Origin: Thermoprotei archaeon
Lineage (GTDB): Archaea; Thermoproteota; Thermoprotei; Thermofilales; B15-G2
Reading direction: 5' to 3'
Length of the DNA: 64,000 bases
NCBI GenBank assembly: GCA_003649445.1
Contig: QMRV01000002.1
Span: forward strand, 1-64,000
The position numbers and the translations under genes are program-made. Under the pieces are notes generated by a model. The model saw only the letters and a program-made list of their open reading frames with translations, did no database searches and had not been told where the DNA came from. Each line of letters opens with the position of its first letter. Within the stretch, counting starts at the first letter, position 1. Shown one piece after another: positions 43,815-52,621 of the stretch.

Positions 43815-44612
43815 GTGTTTAAAGTAGCGCTCGCTCAAATAGCTTCTGTAGAGAACAAAGAAGATAATTTAAATAAAATCTGCAAAATAATAGAAAATTA
43901 TAGTAAACTATCTGATTTAATATTATTTCCAGAGTATTCTATGGCTTACTCAAAGCCTTTTAATAGAAAATTTGTAGAAAAAATAGCAGAGCCGCTCGAT
44001 GGCCCGTTCTTGAGCAAAGTTAAAGAAACAGCCAAAGGAAAAGAGGTCTATGTAGCTGTAAATGTTCATGAAAAAAGAAATGATAAAATATTTAATTCTA
44101 CAGTACTTATTAGCGATAAAGGTGAAATAAAGGCTATATATAGGAAAATACATCTTTTTGACGCATTTAAATACAGAGAATCTAAGGTCTTCTCTCCAGG
44201 AGAAGAAATAGTTATAGCTGATGTACGTGGAGCTCCTGTAGGTTTTGAAATATGCTACGATATTCGTTTCCCAGAATTAGCTAGAATTTTAGCACTTAAA
44301 GGAGCTAAAGTAATAGCAGTAAGTGCCGGATGGTACAGAGGTCTTCTCAAAGAAGAACAGTGGTTTACTTTACTCAAAGCGAGAGCTCATGAAAATGGAG
44401 TTTTTGTTGCTGCTTGCTGTCATGCAGGAGAAGATTTTATAGGAAGAAGTATTGCCGTAGACCCTCTAGGCTATGTTATAATAGATTTAGGTATAGGTGA
44501 AAAAGTAGCTGTAATAGACTTAGATTTAAATAGAGTAGAAGAAGTTAGGAAAATAGTTCCAGCAATTTATCAAAGAAAACTGGACGTTTACAGAAAATAC
44601 GGTCTTACTTAA
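43815..44612 (+). CDS. Carbon-nitrogen hydrolase (nitrilase superfamily amidase)
   Basis: A 265-residue nitrilase-fold amidase with the complete triad: E40 in LILFPEYSM, K111 in YRKIHLFDAF and C147 in FEICYDIRFPELAR. The KIHLFDA segment is typical of omega-amidase and Nit-like branches that handle alpha-keto-glutaramate or related amides, but the substrate is not certain. GTG at 43815 is preceded by GGAGGAAAG at 43796-43804, a possible ribosome site. It lies 19 nt after the ATPase stop. Confidence 0.9.
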   Translation: MFKVALAQIASVENKEDNLNKICKIIENYSKLSDLILFPEYSMAYSKPFNRKFVEKIAEPLDGPFLSKVKETAKGKEVYVAVNVHEKRNDKIFNSTVLISDKGEIKAIYRKIHLFDAFKYRESKVFSPGEEIVIADVRGAPVGFEICYDIRFPELARILALKGAKVIAVSAGWYRGLLKEEQWFTLLKARAHENGVFVAACCHAGEDFIGRSIAVDPLGYVIIDLGIGEKVAVIDLDLNRVEEVRKIVPAIYQRKLDVYRKYGLT

Positions 44613-44643
44613 TATAATATATTCCTAGCCCCGAATATTAAGT

Positions 44644-45642
44644 GTGAGTATGAAAAATAAGCTTGAAGGCTGGAGAATACATGGAGCAATTCCTCCGCAG
44701 TACCTTTTGTCTCAAAGAAAGTTCCTTAAAGTAGTTTTAGACCCTCCTTCCTTTGAGCCAGGGTCTTGGCGAGGCGCAGGAAACGTGGTAGTAGACTATG
44801 ATTCACACGAATTTTGGATGACCACTAGACCTAGAAAAGTAGGCGTGAGAGGCTATGCTGTTGAAATATACAGGTCTACTAACGGCGAAGACTATAGTCT
44901 AGTAGCCTACATTAGTAAAGAAGAAGTATCCGAACTCTGCGGAATTAAAATAAATAGTATTGAGGGACAGCAGCTCCTCCGAGACCCTCTAACAGGAAAA
45001 TATTACCTTTACTTAGCAATAGACGATGCTGAAAGAAAAGGCTGGTGCACTTTACTCTTAGCTGCAGACGACCCTAGAGGCCCTTGGACTTCTCTCGGAG
45101 TAGTTTTAGAGAGGGGAACCGAGTACGACTCCCTTGAAGCCAGAGACGCTACAATAAGTTTTGTTGACGGAAAGTACTTTGCCCTATATAAAGCTAATAA
45201 CGGTAAGAAAGTAAATGTAGCTCTTGCTGTTAGTAGCGACGGAATACATTGGAGTAAGCTTGGTGTATTAAAAATAGACGGCGATTCTCAACCAGATTAT
45301 CTTCTTCTTTACGGAAATATTTTCTCGACAGGACTAGGACCAATGTTTGTTGGTGTAGCAAGCCGTACTGTTATAAACGGTGCTGCTGTAGCAAAACACT
45401 TCGAATCCTATATTATAGACTACAGGTCATTGAACTTAGAGACAGTTTTCATAGGAGAATGGAAGCCTATGTCTCCTTTTGAGCGCAGAGACTATCCAAT
45501 ACACAGCTATGTAGACATAGTTTACGACCCATTTGAAGAAAGATACCTGATATACGTTGAATCAATAGATCCTACTTACAGCAAAGACCTTGGAGTGAAC
45601 CTAGAAGTAGATAGAGTAATATTATATGAAGTATCTCTCTAG
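44644..45642 (+). CDS. Five-bladed beta-propeller glycosidase (GH43/GH130-like)
   Basis: A 332-residue protein built of repeated propeller blades. Typical parts are WRGAGNVVVDYDSHEFWM, QQLLRDPLTGKYYLYLAID, ARDATISFVDGKYFALYKAN and VSSDGIHWSKLG. This matches the fold of GH43/GH32/GH130 and related families acting on arabinosides, xylosides or beta-mannosides. No signal peptide is present, so it acts inside the cell. The family cannot be fixed by eye; several Asp/Glu residues at blade starts could be catalytic. It overlaps the convergent sugar isomerase gene by 21 nt. Confidence 0.75.
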   Translation: MSMKNKLEGWRIHGAIPPQYLLSQRKFLKVVLDPPSFEPGSWRGAGNVVVDYDSHEFWMTTRPRKVGVRGYAVEIYRSTNGEDYSLVAYISKEEVSELCGIKINSIEGQQLLRDPLTGKYYLYLAIDDAERKGWCTLLLAADDPRGPWTSLGVVLERGTEYDSLEARDATISFVDGKYFALYKANNGKKVNVALAVSSDGIHWSKLGVLKIDGDSQPDYLLLYGNIFSTGLGPMFVGVASRTVINGAAVAKHFESYIIDYRSLNLETVFIGEWKPMSPFERRDYPIHSYVDIVYDPFEERYLIYVESIDPTYSKDLGVNLEVDRVILYEVSL

Positions 45643-46374
45643 CTCTTTTTTCATATCGGAAATAAAGTCTTCGGGTTTTTTGCCGCACTTTACTTCAAGA
45701 ACAATACATCTATTGTACATTCTCTCCTTTAAGACTTTAACAAATCTACGTAGGTCTAGTAGTCCTACATATGGCGGCAAGTGTTCATCCTTATTACCGT
45801 AGTTGCTATGAAGATGAATTTGAAAAACTATATCGTAGTTCTTTTGGTACTCGTCTACAGGATCCATGCCTACTATAAAGTAGTGACCTATATCGAGTGT
45901 AGCCTTTAAGTAATCTGAGCCTACTTTAGATATCACTTCTCTTATCTGACTCAGTGTGTGAATTAACCCTCTGCCCCAGCCGTTTTCTAAACATAAGTAC
46001 ACTCCAAGAGCTTCCGCGTAAGAAGAACATTCTCGAAGAGCATAAACAAGTCTATCGGTGCTCTGCTCATCGTATTTTCTTCCCGAATGAACTACAACTA
46101 TATCTGAGTCTAGAGAATATGCTAAATCTATACTCGATTTAACTATTTCTATACTCTTTTTTAATTCTTGCAAATTAGGTAGAGTTAAGCTAGCTTGTTC
46201 AGGCGCATGTACTGTAAAAACTACATTAAGTTTTTTGAGCCCCTGTACGTTTACTGTCTTCAGCTCTTCGTAGCTTCTAATAAATATTTCTACTACATTG
46301 AAGTACTTTGCCGCAATTCTTGCAGCATCAATCAGTTTTCCTTCAATACCCCACGTAGATATTCCTAAATTCAC
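45622..46374 (-). CDS. Sugar phosphate isomerase/epimerase-type TIM barrel
   Basis: A 250-residue xylose-isomerase-like/AP-endonuclease-2-type TIM barrel. Metal-site landmarks are DIVVVHSGR, LCLENGWGRG (Glu), ATLDIGHYF (Asp and His), FQIHLHSNYG (His pair) and IVLEVKCG (Glu). These correspond to the usual divalent-metal site of isomerases and epimerases acting on keto sugars. The overlap with the glycosidase gene is convergent, so they are not co-transcribed. An endonuclease IV role is unlikely, since the set of His residues is incomplete. Confidence 0.85.
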   Translation of the reverse strand: MNLGISTWGIEGKLIDAARIAAKYFNVVEIFIRSYEELKTVNVQGLKKLNVVFTVHAPEQASLTLPNLQELKKSIEIVKSSIDLAYSLDSDIVVVHSGRKYDEQSTDRLVYALRECSSYAEALGVYLCLENGWGRGLIHTLSQIREVISKVGSDYLKATLDIGHYFIVGMDPVDEYQKNYDIVFQIHLHSNYGNKDEHLPPYVGLLDLRRFVKVLKERMYNRCIVLEVKCGKKPEDFISDMKKELERYFI

Positions 46375-46453
46375 TTGAACTACTTTCTCTCAGAGTCCTT
46401 AAATGTAGCGCTTACTTCCTAAGTTTTATTTACTTCTCAGAAGAATACTACAT

Positions 46454-46837
46454 GTGAAAGAAGTAGTTTTTACAGAGAAGGCTCCTAAGCCAATAGGCCC
46501 TTACTCTCAGGCAATAAAAGCAGGACCATTTCTTTTCGGTGCAGGACAAATAGCAATTGACCCTGAAACAGGGAAACTTGTTGGAGAAAACATTAGAGAG
46601 CAGACAAGAAGAGTTCTAGAGAACATAAAGAGTATTCTTGAAGCAGCTGGCTATACTTTCGAAGATGTTGTAGCTACCTTTGTTTACTTGAAAGACTTAA
46701 AAGATTTTCCCGAGTTTAATGAAGAATATTCTAAGTTCTTTAAAGAAAAACCTCCAGCGAGAACCACTGTTGAAGTATCTAACTTACCTAAAGGCGCGTT
46801 AATTGAAATAAGCTTCATTGCCTACAAAGAAAGCTAA
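46454..46837 (+). CDS. ridA: RidA-family imine/enamine deaminase
   Basis: A 127-residue YjgF/RidA protein with the standard start [30 protein letters not shown] and the C-terminal [19 protein letters not shown], which includes the substrate-binding Arg (R105). It hydrolyses reactive 2-aminoacrylate and related imines made by PLP enzymes. GTG start at 46454. Its stop overlaps the convergent phosphoesterase gene by 4 nt. Confidence 0.95.
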   Translation: MKEVVFTEKAPKPIGPYSQAIKAGPFLFGAGQIAIDPETGKLVGENIREQTRRVLENIKSILEAAGYTFEDVVATFVYLKDLKDFPEFNEEYSKFFKEKPPARTTVEVSNLPKGALIEISFIAYKES

Positions 46838-47355
46838 ATATCGATAATCTTCACATCGAGCGTCTTTAAGTCAACAATAGCTACCGACGATATTCCCGTA
46901 AGTCCTCCGAAGACTTCCCCGGGGTTGAGTATAATTACTTTTTTTCCATTTTTCTCTAGTACCCTATAGTCTTTTTCATGAGTGTGTCCGTAGACAACTA
47001 AATCGTATTCACCTGTGTCAGCAATAGCGTCAACGAATATTCTCGTGAACTTTTTATTTCCACAGCCATGAAGGAGAACGATTTTTCTTCCACTGAGCTC
47101 CAGCTCTAGTGGCTGTCCATGTAACTCAAATCCGTAAGACATAGCTATTTTATACAAGACTGGTTTTTCGCAGTCGTTGTTCCCGAAAACTCCTATTAGC
47201 TTTACTCCAGCTTCTGAGAACTTCTTCAAAGTAAAGGGAGCTATATAGTCTCCAGCATGCAGTATTAGTTCAACTCCATGCTCTTTAAAAACTTCAACTG
47301 CTCTAGATACTTTACTTAAGTTATCGTGAGAATCAGATGCTACTCCTGTAATCAT
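46834..47355 (-). CDS. Metallophosphoesterase, YfcE/MJ0936 type
   Basis: A 173-residue calcineurin-like phosphoesterase with all five metal-binding blocks: DSHDN (near 8-12), HAGDYI, GNNDC, LHGCG and GHTHEKD. The small size and layout match archaeal MJ0936 and bacterial YfcE, phosphodiesterases whose natural substrate is unknown. It acts in the cytoplasm. It is convergent with ridA and divergent from the HAD phosphatase gene. Confidence 0.92.
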   Translation of the reverse strand: MITGVASDSHDNLSKVSRAVEVFKEHGVELILHAGDYIAPFTLKKFSEAGVKLIGVFGNNDCEKPVLYKIAMSYGFELHGQPLELELSGRKIVLLHGCGNKKFTRIFVDAIADTGEYDLVVYGHTHEKDYRVLEKNGKKVIILNPGEVFGGLTGISSVAIVDLKTLDVKIIDI

Positions 47356-47407
47356 AGGTAAGTATTGTCTCAGAGTTTATTAAATCTTAATCGCTAACAC
47401 TAATGTA

Positions 47408-47956
47408 ATGCTGTTCGAGTACAGTAGAGTATATGTTTTCGACATAGACGGCGTGCTAGTAGATGTAAGAGATAAAATAAGAGCAGTTATGGAAGAGTTA
47501 GGTGTTTACGCAAAAGATCCTCGAGACCTTGATATCAAAACACGGTCTAAGTTTTGGAAGCTGTTTTTGTCAGAAGAGTACATTATATACGATAAGCCTA
47601 GACAGGTTGGAATAGACCTCCTTTTAGATAGAATAGAGAAGGGGCATGTAGCTATAGTTACCGGTAGACCAGCTAGTCTTAAGAGGGCTACTTTAAGAGA
47701 GCTGAAAGATTACGGCGTGCCTGTATCTAAAATATCCTTCTTTTTTAGAAGAAGAGAAGATTTTAGAAAAGATTATGAAGTAAAGTTTGAGATAATAAAG
47801 TCTCTCAAAAATGTTTTAGAAGTTCACGATGATTCTATTGAAGTATTAGAATATTTAGCTAGATTTCTTAAAAACACAAAACTCTATTTACATTTTGACG
47901 ACAGCTTTACTCTTTTTACGAATAAATCTGCTAGTCTTAAAGAGCCCAGGGTATAG
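47408..47956 (+). CDS. HAD-superfamily phosphatase
   Basis: A 182-residue HAD hydrolase. Motif I is VYVFDIDGVLVD with D12 (nucleophile) and D14; motif II is AIVTGRPAS; the C-terminal acidic motif is EVHDDSIEVLEYL. The substrate is probably a small phosphorylated metabolite. Its 3' end overlaps the convergent P-type ATPase gene by 69 nt, a long overlap; the last 20 residues may not be essential to the fold. Confidence 0.88.
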   Translation: MLFEYSRVYVFDIDGVLVDVRDKIRAVMEELGVYAKDPRDLDIKTRSKFWKLFLSEEYIIYDKPRQVGIDLLLDRIEKGHVAIVTGRPASLKRATLRELKDYGVPVSKISFFFRRREDFRKDYEVKFEIIKSLKNVLEVHDDSIEVLEYLARFLKNTKLYLHFDDSFTLFTNKSASLKEPRV

Positions 47957-50596
47957 CAGTAGACTTGTGAGAGCAAAGCACGTTACCATAACCCAGTCAC
48001 TTAGAGTTAAAGGCCATGTCTTGAAAATATAGCGTAGAAACGGCACATATATTACTGCTAGCTGGAGTATTAGCGATAAAATAACTGCTAGAACAAGGTA
48101 CTTGTTTGCAAACAAAAGCTTGATATTCTTAAAGACATATTGAGTATCAGATCTACAGTTGAAGGAAAGTATTAACTCGAATAGAACAGCCTGAGTGAAA
48201 GCTATGCTCCTAGCTTCATCTAGATTTCTTCCAGTTATCAATGCTAGCCAGAACGGTGTAATCCACGCGAAGAGAGCTACTAAAACCGATACAGCTATGA
48301 ATAGCTCCATGTCTTTGTACACAGGTTCATTAGGGTCGCGAGGAGGTCTTTTCATAATTCCTGGTTCAGGCGGATCTAAGCCAAGCGCAAGGGCTGGCAG
48401 ACCATCCGTTAAGAGATTAATCCACAGTATTTGTATAGGTGTAAAAGGTATAGGCAGATCCATCGTAGAGCACGTGAAAACTACTAGTATTTCGTCCCAG
48501 TTAGCGGAGAGCAGTAGGCGGAGGAACTTCCTTATATTTTCGTAGATTCCTCTTCCTTCCTCTATTGCCGCGACTATTGTGACGAAATTGTCGTCTGCTA
48601 GCACTATGTCTGCTACTTCTCTAGTTACATCGGATCCTCTCTGCCCCATAGCTATTCCTATGTCTGCTAGCTTGACTGAAGGCGCGTCATTTACTCCGTC
48701 GCCAGTCATAGCTACTATGTGTCCCTTCTTTTTGAGAAGCTTCACTATTCTTAGCTTGTGTTCAGGCGATACTCTAGCGTATACACTGACTTTATCTACT
48801 ATTTCGTAGAGCTCATCGTCGCTCATTTTATCTAAGTCTTCTCCTGTGAGAGCTAGAAAATCGTCTCCTTCTATTATTCCGACTTCTTTAGCTATAGCTA
48901 CTGCCGTCGACTTGTGGTCTCCTGTAACCATTATTACCTTGATTCCAGCTTGCTTTGCTAGCACAACGGCTCTCTTTACTTCAGGTCTCGGCGGATCTAT
49001 CATGCCGACTAAGCCTAAGAAAATCATGTGGGACTCTACTTCGTTTTTAGGCGTATTTTCGCTGAGCTCTCTATAGGCTATGGCGAGAACTCTGAGTGCG
49101 TTATTCGCTAGCTCTGATGCTTTCTTCAGTATTTTCTCTACATCGTCTTGAGTCATTTTCCTTATCTCGCCATTAACCATTATTCTGTCGCACAAAGAAA
49201 GCACTACTTCGGGTGCTCCTTTCATAAACGCCTCTTTCTTCCCGTCGACTAAGTGTATTGTAGTCATTCTTTTTCTTTCGGAATCAAAAGGTACTTCATC
49301 TACTCTAGGCCACTTTTTCTCAAGATTGCTCTTATCGAGGCCTGTTTTCGCGGCGAGAACTATTAGGGATCCTTCAGTAGGATCTCCTATTATTTTCCAC
49401 TCGCCGTTTTCTTTAATGAGTTTTGAGTCGTTGCATAGAAGACATACTTCGAGAAGCTTTCGAAGAGTTCTACTCGACAGAGGATCTATCTGAGATCCCT
49501 TGTAGACAAACTTTCCTTCAGGAACATATCCTGCTCCCGTTACTTCGATTTCCTTGAAGTCAGCGTAGACTCTAACTACTGTCATCTCGTTTTTTGTTAT
49601 TGTACCGGTTTTGTCTGTACAGATTACAGTAACACTGCCAAGTCCTTCTACTGCCGATAATCTCCTGACTATAGCGTTTCGCTTAGCCATTCTTTGGACA
49701 CCCAAGGCTAAAGTTACCGTAACTACTGCGGGAAGACCTTCAGGAACAGCTGAAACAGCTAGGCTAACAGATGTCATAAATGCTTCAAAGGGGTCTGTTC
49801 CAAAGAAATACTCGTCGAGAAATACTATTACTGTCAAAATAGTGACAACAGCTACTAGGACTCTACCTAAGTGCTCCATTTTACGTTGCAGAGGAGTTAC
49901 TTCTTTTTCCTCTTTTTGAACAGCTTCAGCTATTTTTCCAAAAACTGTCTTAGACCCTGTAGCTGTAACTACAGCTTTTCCCCTACCGTAGGTGACCAGT
50001 GTCCCCATGAAAACCATGTTTTTCATATCCGCTATCTGCAGGCTTTCTGCTTCAATTGGCTCAGAGGTCTTGTCTATTGGAACAGACTCACCTGTCAATA
50101 TAGACTCGTCTACGCGCAGGTTCATCGCCTCGATTACTCTAGCGTCTGCGGGCACTCTATCTCCGGCTTTGAGAACTATTATGTCTCCGGGAACTATTTC
50201 GCGTGCAGGTATAATTTTCTCTATACCATTTCTAATAACAGTGGCTTTCGGCGCCGCTAGTTTTTTGAGCATTTCAACAGATTTCTCTGCACGATACTCT
50301 TGAATAAAGCCGAGAATAGTATTGATTATCACTATCGCCAGAATAGCGAATGCATCCTTTACTTCGCCTAAAAGAAACGATACTATAGTAGTTACTACTA
50401 AAAGCAAAACAAGTATGCTCTTAAACTGGTCAATGAATATGTCGAGAGGGCCCCTTTTCCTGCGCTCAGGAATTTCATTGAACCCGTATAGCTCTAGTCT
50501 TCTCTTAGCCTCCTCTTCGCTAAGGCCCTTCAAACAAGTGTTCAATTTTTCTAGTACATCTTCCACTGTAAGTTTAAACCATTTAATCGAAGACAT
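47888..50596 (-). CDS. P-type Ca2+-transporting ATPase (P2A type)
   Basis: A 902-residue cation pump. It has an N-terminal cytosolic cation-ATPase domain, the actuator TGES motif (ILTGESVPID), phosphorylation site DKTGTITKNE, hinge TGDGVNDAP and about ten membrane helices. The ion-site residues of SERCA are preserved: PEGLP in helix 4, N-x-x-E in helix 5 (SANWDEIL) and N-x-x-T-D in helix 6 (INLLTDGLP). It therefore probably exports Ca2+ rather than Na+/K+ or Mg2+. A strong Shine-Dalgarno-like GAGGGGGA directly precedes the ATG at 50596. The gene lies about 110 nt downstream of transporter module B on the same strand. Confidence 0.93.
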   Translation of the reverse strand: MSSIKWFKLTVEDVLEKLNTCLKGLSEEEAKRRLELYGFNEIPERRKRGPLDIFIDQFKSILVLLLVVTTIVSFLLGEVKDAFAILAIVIINTILGFIQEYRAEKSVEMLKKLAAPKATVIRNGIEKIIPAREIVPGDIIVLKAGDRVPADARVIEAMNLRVDESILTGESVPIDKTSEPIEAESLQIADMKNMVFMGTLVTYGRGKAVVTATGSKTVFGKIAEAVQKEEKEVTPLQRKMEHLGRVLVAVVTILTVIVFLDEYFFGTDPFEAFMTSVSLAVSAVPEGLPAVVTVTLALGVQRMAKRNAIVRRLSAVEGLGSVTVICTDKTGTITKNEMTVVRVYADFKEIEVTGAGYVPEGKFVYKGSQIDPLSSRTLRKLLEVCLLCNDSKLIKENGEWKIIGDPTEGSLIVLAAKTGLDKSNLEKKWPRVDEVPFDSERKRMTTIHLVDGKKEAFMKGAPEVVLSLCDRIMVNGEIRKMTQDDVEKILKKASELANNALRVLAIAYRELSENTPKNEVESHMIFLGLVGMIDPPRPEVKRAVVLAKQAGIKVIMVTGDHKSTAVAIAKEVGIIEGDDFLALTGEDLDKMSDDELYEIVDKVSVYARVSPEHKLRIVKLLKKKGHIVAMTGDGVNDAPSVKLADIGIAMGQRGSDVTREVADIVLADDNFVTIVAAIEEGRGIYENIRKFLRLLLSANWDEILVVFTCSTMDLPIPFTPIQILWINLLTDGLPALALGLDPPEPGIMKRPPRDPNEPVYKDMELFIAVSVLVALFAWITPFWLALITGRNLDEARSIAFTQAVLFELILSFNCRSDTQYVFKNIKLLFANKYLVLAVILSLILQLAVIYVPFLRYIFKTWPLTLSDWVMVTCFALTSLLLYPGLFKTSRFIRKKSKAVVKM

Positions 50597-50704
50597 TCCC
50601 CCTCTACCTATCTGAGAGAACTAATATGCGTTACGCTAATCATATCAAGTAAATATTAAATCAAAATAAAGAAAAGTGAAATGCTAAAATATTCTCTAAA
50701 TATT

Positions 50705-52621
50705 TTAGTAGGGCGCTCCCCAAATGCTTCTGCCTATGAGCAGTATTGCTACTGAGAGACCTACTGCTAGTCCTGTACCACAGAACAGTCCAGCTATTAT
50801 TACTGATCTCAGTACTTCCCAGCGCTCTTTACCTACTTTCTTCTCAATGTATCTCCCTACAAGTGCTCCAAGGAAGTAGTTTAGAGCGAATGGCGGGACC
50901 ATGCCTGCGCCAGCTACGAAGCCTAAGTAGTTGAACGGCAGCTTGAATTTCTCTGCAATAGCGCTTACAACGAATATCAGTACTGTTGCTCCAAGTATCT
51001 GGTCAGGCTTGAATATCTGAAATGATCTCGAGACCCAGAGAGCGAAGTTTAGAGACTGCACTGGCCATGAAATAGCTGTCCACGGATACATTGCTGAAGG
51101 TATAGGAGCCATTGACCAGAATAAGCTCCAGAACACGAAGCTCGCGAAGATTATTATCGGTATGGCTATTACTGATGCCTTGTAGTAGTCAATAGGCTTT
51201 GTCTTAGTTAGCAGAGCTACTTTAATCCTGTGTGCTATTATACCAGCCGCTGTAGTTGTCTTACATGGAGCCATCCAGGGGTCTACGAAACCTGGAGGTG
51301 TTGTAGCCAGCAGAAGTGCTTCACGTATATAAGGGATACCTGTACCTATTCCTATTTCAGCAACCATTCTTCCTACTAGTATTGCCTGGAGGAATGGTAC
51401 TACTGCCCATATGAAGACCCATACGTACCATATCTGCGGCACTAGCAGACAGTCTATCGCTATTCCTAAAACTATACCTGTGATCCACATCGCTAAAACG
51501 TACTTCAGTGAAAGGTATCCTTTGGCTCTAGAAACCTCTGTTAGTCTCCTTAAGCTTTCGAGAGCTTTACCCATGTACTTGAGCGATCTTGCGAAGATAT
51601 ACAGCGATGCGCCTAGCGAGAGTCCTATGAGCGGGCTAGCCCATATATTGTACATGCTTCTCTGCCATAGCCAGCTTATGCTTAGCCCTGGTGTCCACTC
51701 TCTCTGCCACTCAGCGAAAGCTGGTAGCGGTAGCTTTAGTGCCAGGAAGTTTCCTATAACGAAGGTTGTTAAGCTTCCGATGAAAATCCACATAGCGGCG
51801 TCGAATGGCACTACCCAGCCTACTACGAACATTGAAATGTCTGTAGCTAAGCCGAACATTGCTCCTGGCAGTACTTTCTCTATGAGGTACGTTAGGTCTA
51901 TCCAGGGGTAGGGTATGAAGTATATCTTCGTCTTGAGAAATGTTTCAGTTATGCTGGGTATTCCGTACAGTATGAATTCGTAGATAAATCCAATAACTGC
52001 TGCTACCGAGAACCAAGTTATTTTCTCAGGTGTTCTCTCTGTTAGTGTCGTTATTGCCTGAGCGTCGATTGGAGCTACTGGGTATGGCAAGTTCTCTATT
52101 TCGATGAACAGCTGAATAAGTATGAATGATAACGCGAAGTCTATAAGCGTTCCTGCGGCAAAGCCTATTAGTGATACTGCTATAGGCATGGCCCACTCAA
52201 GAGCAATAAATGTTCTGAATACTGCTCCGTAGCTTGTCAGCGGTGGAGCAGCCCATGTAGGTATCTTGTCGGCCAGCCCGAATAGCTTAGTGTAGGGTGC
52301 TTCTCTCAAATACAGATTGTATATTAATCCGCCAAAGTAGGGCGCGTCGAATGCTACCATTTCGGCCATGAAGTATATAATGAAGGCTTCCTGGCTTGTG
52401 ACATATCGGTAGGCGAATCGTCCTACCTCAGTAAATAGAAGTAGAGTTATGAAAACAGGTATGAATCTCACTACGTCGCTGACACCGGCTACTATCTGCA
52501 AGAAGATGACTACTGGAGTCATTACAACTGTTGCGTAGAGTATGGCGAAGAGCGATACTGGCGTTAGGCCGGGCTTAAATTCTTCTATTTCTTTTCCGCC
52601 GGCCTCGGCCATTCTCCTCAC
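50705..52621 (-). CDS. Polytopic OPT/DUF6785-like membrane protein (module B, type I)
   Basis: A 638-residue protein with about 14-16 membrane helices, paralogous to the 613-residue protein of module A (shared VLPGAMFGL, EWTPGLSISW, and a C-terminal GxVAGAGMVPPFALNYF-like helix). It starts inside the end of the 1492-residue gene (4-nt ATGA overlap), so the two are coupled. The N-terminus adds a short acidic cytosolic segment (MRRMAEAGGKEIEEFKPG). OPT-like peptide or ligand transport is the best guess. No soluble catalytic domain is present. Confidence 0.74.
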   Translation of the reverse strand: MRRMAEAGGKEIEEFKPGLTPVSLFAILYATVVMTPVVIFLQIVAGVSDVVRFIPVFITLLLFTEVGRFAYRYVTSQEAFIIYFMAEMVAFDAPYFGGLIYNLYLREAPYTKLFGLADKIPTWAAPPLTSYGAVFRTFIALEWAMPIAVSLIGFAAGTLIDFALSFILIQLFIEIENLPYPVAPIDAQAITTLTERTPEKITWFSVAAVIGFIYEFILYGIPSITETFLKTKIYFIPYPWIDLTYLIEKVLPGAMFGLATDISMFVVGWVVPFDAAMWIFIGSLTTFVIGNFLALKLPLPAFAEWQREWTPGLSISWLWQRSMYNIWASPLIGLSLGASLYIFARSLKYMGKALESLRRLTEVSRAKGYLSLKYVLAMWITGIVLGIAIDCLLVPQIWYVWVFIWAVVPFLQAILVGRMVAEIGIGTGIPYIREALLLATTPPGFVDPWMAPCKTTTAAGIIAHRIKVALLTKTKPIDYYKASVIAIPIIIFASFVFWSLFWSMAPIPSAMYPWTAISWPVQSLNFALWVSRSFQIFKPDQILGATVLIFVVSAIAEKFKLPFNYLGFVAGAGMVPPFALNYFLGALVGRYIEKKVGKERWEVLRSVIIAGLFCGTGLAVGLSVAILLIGRSIWGAPY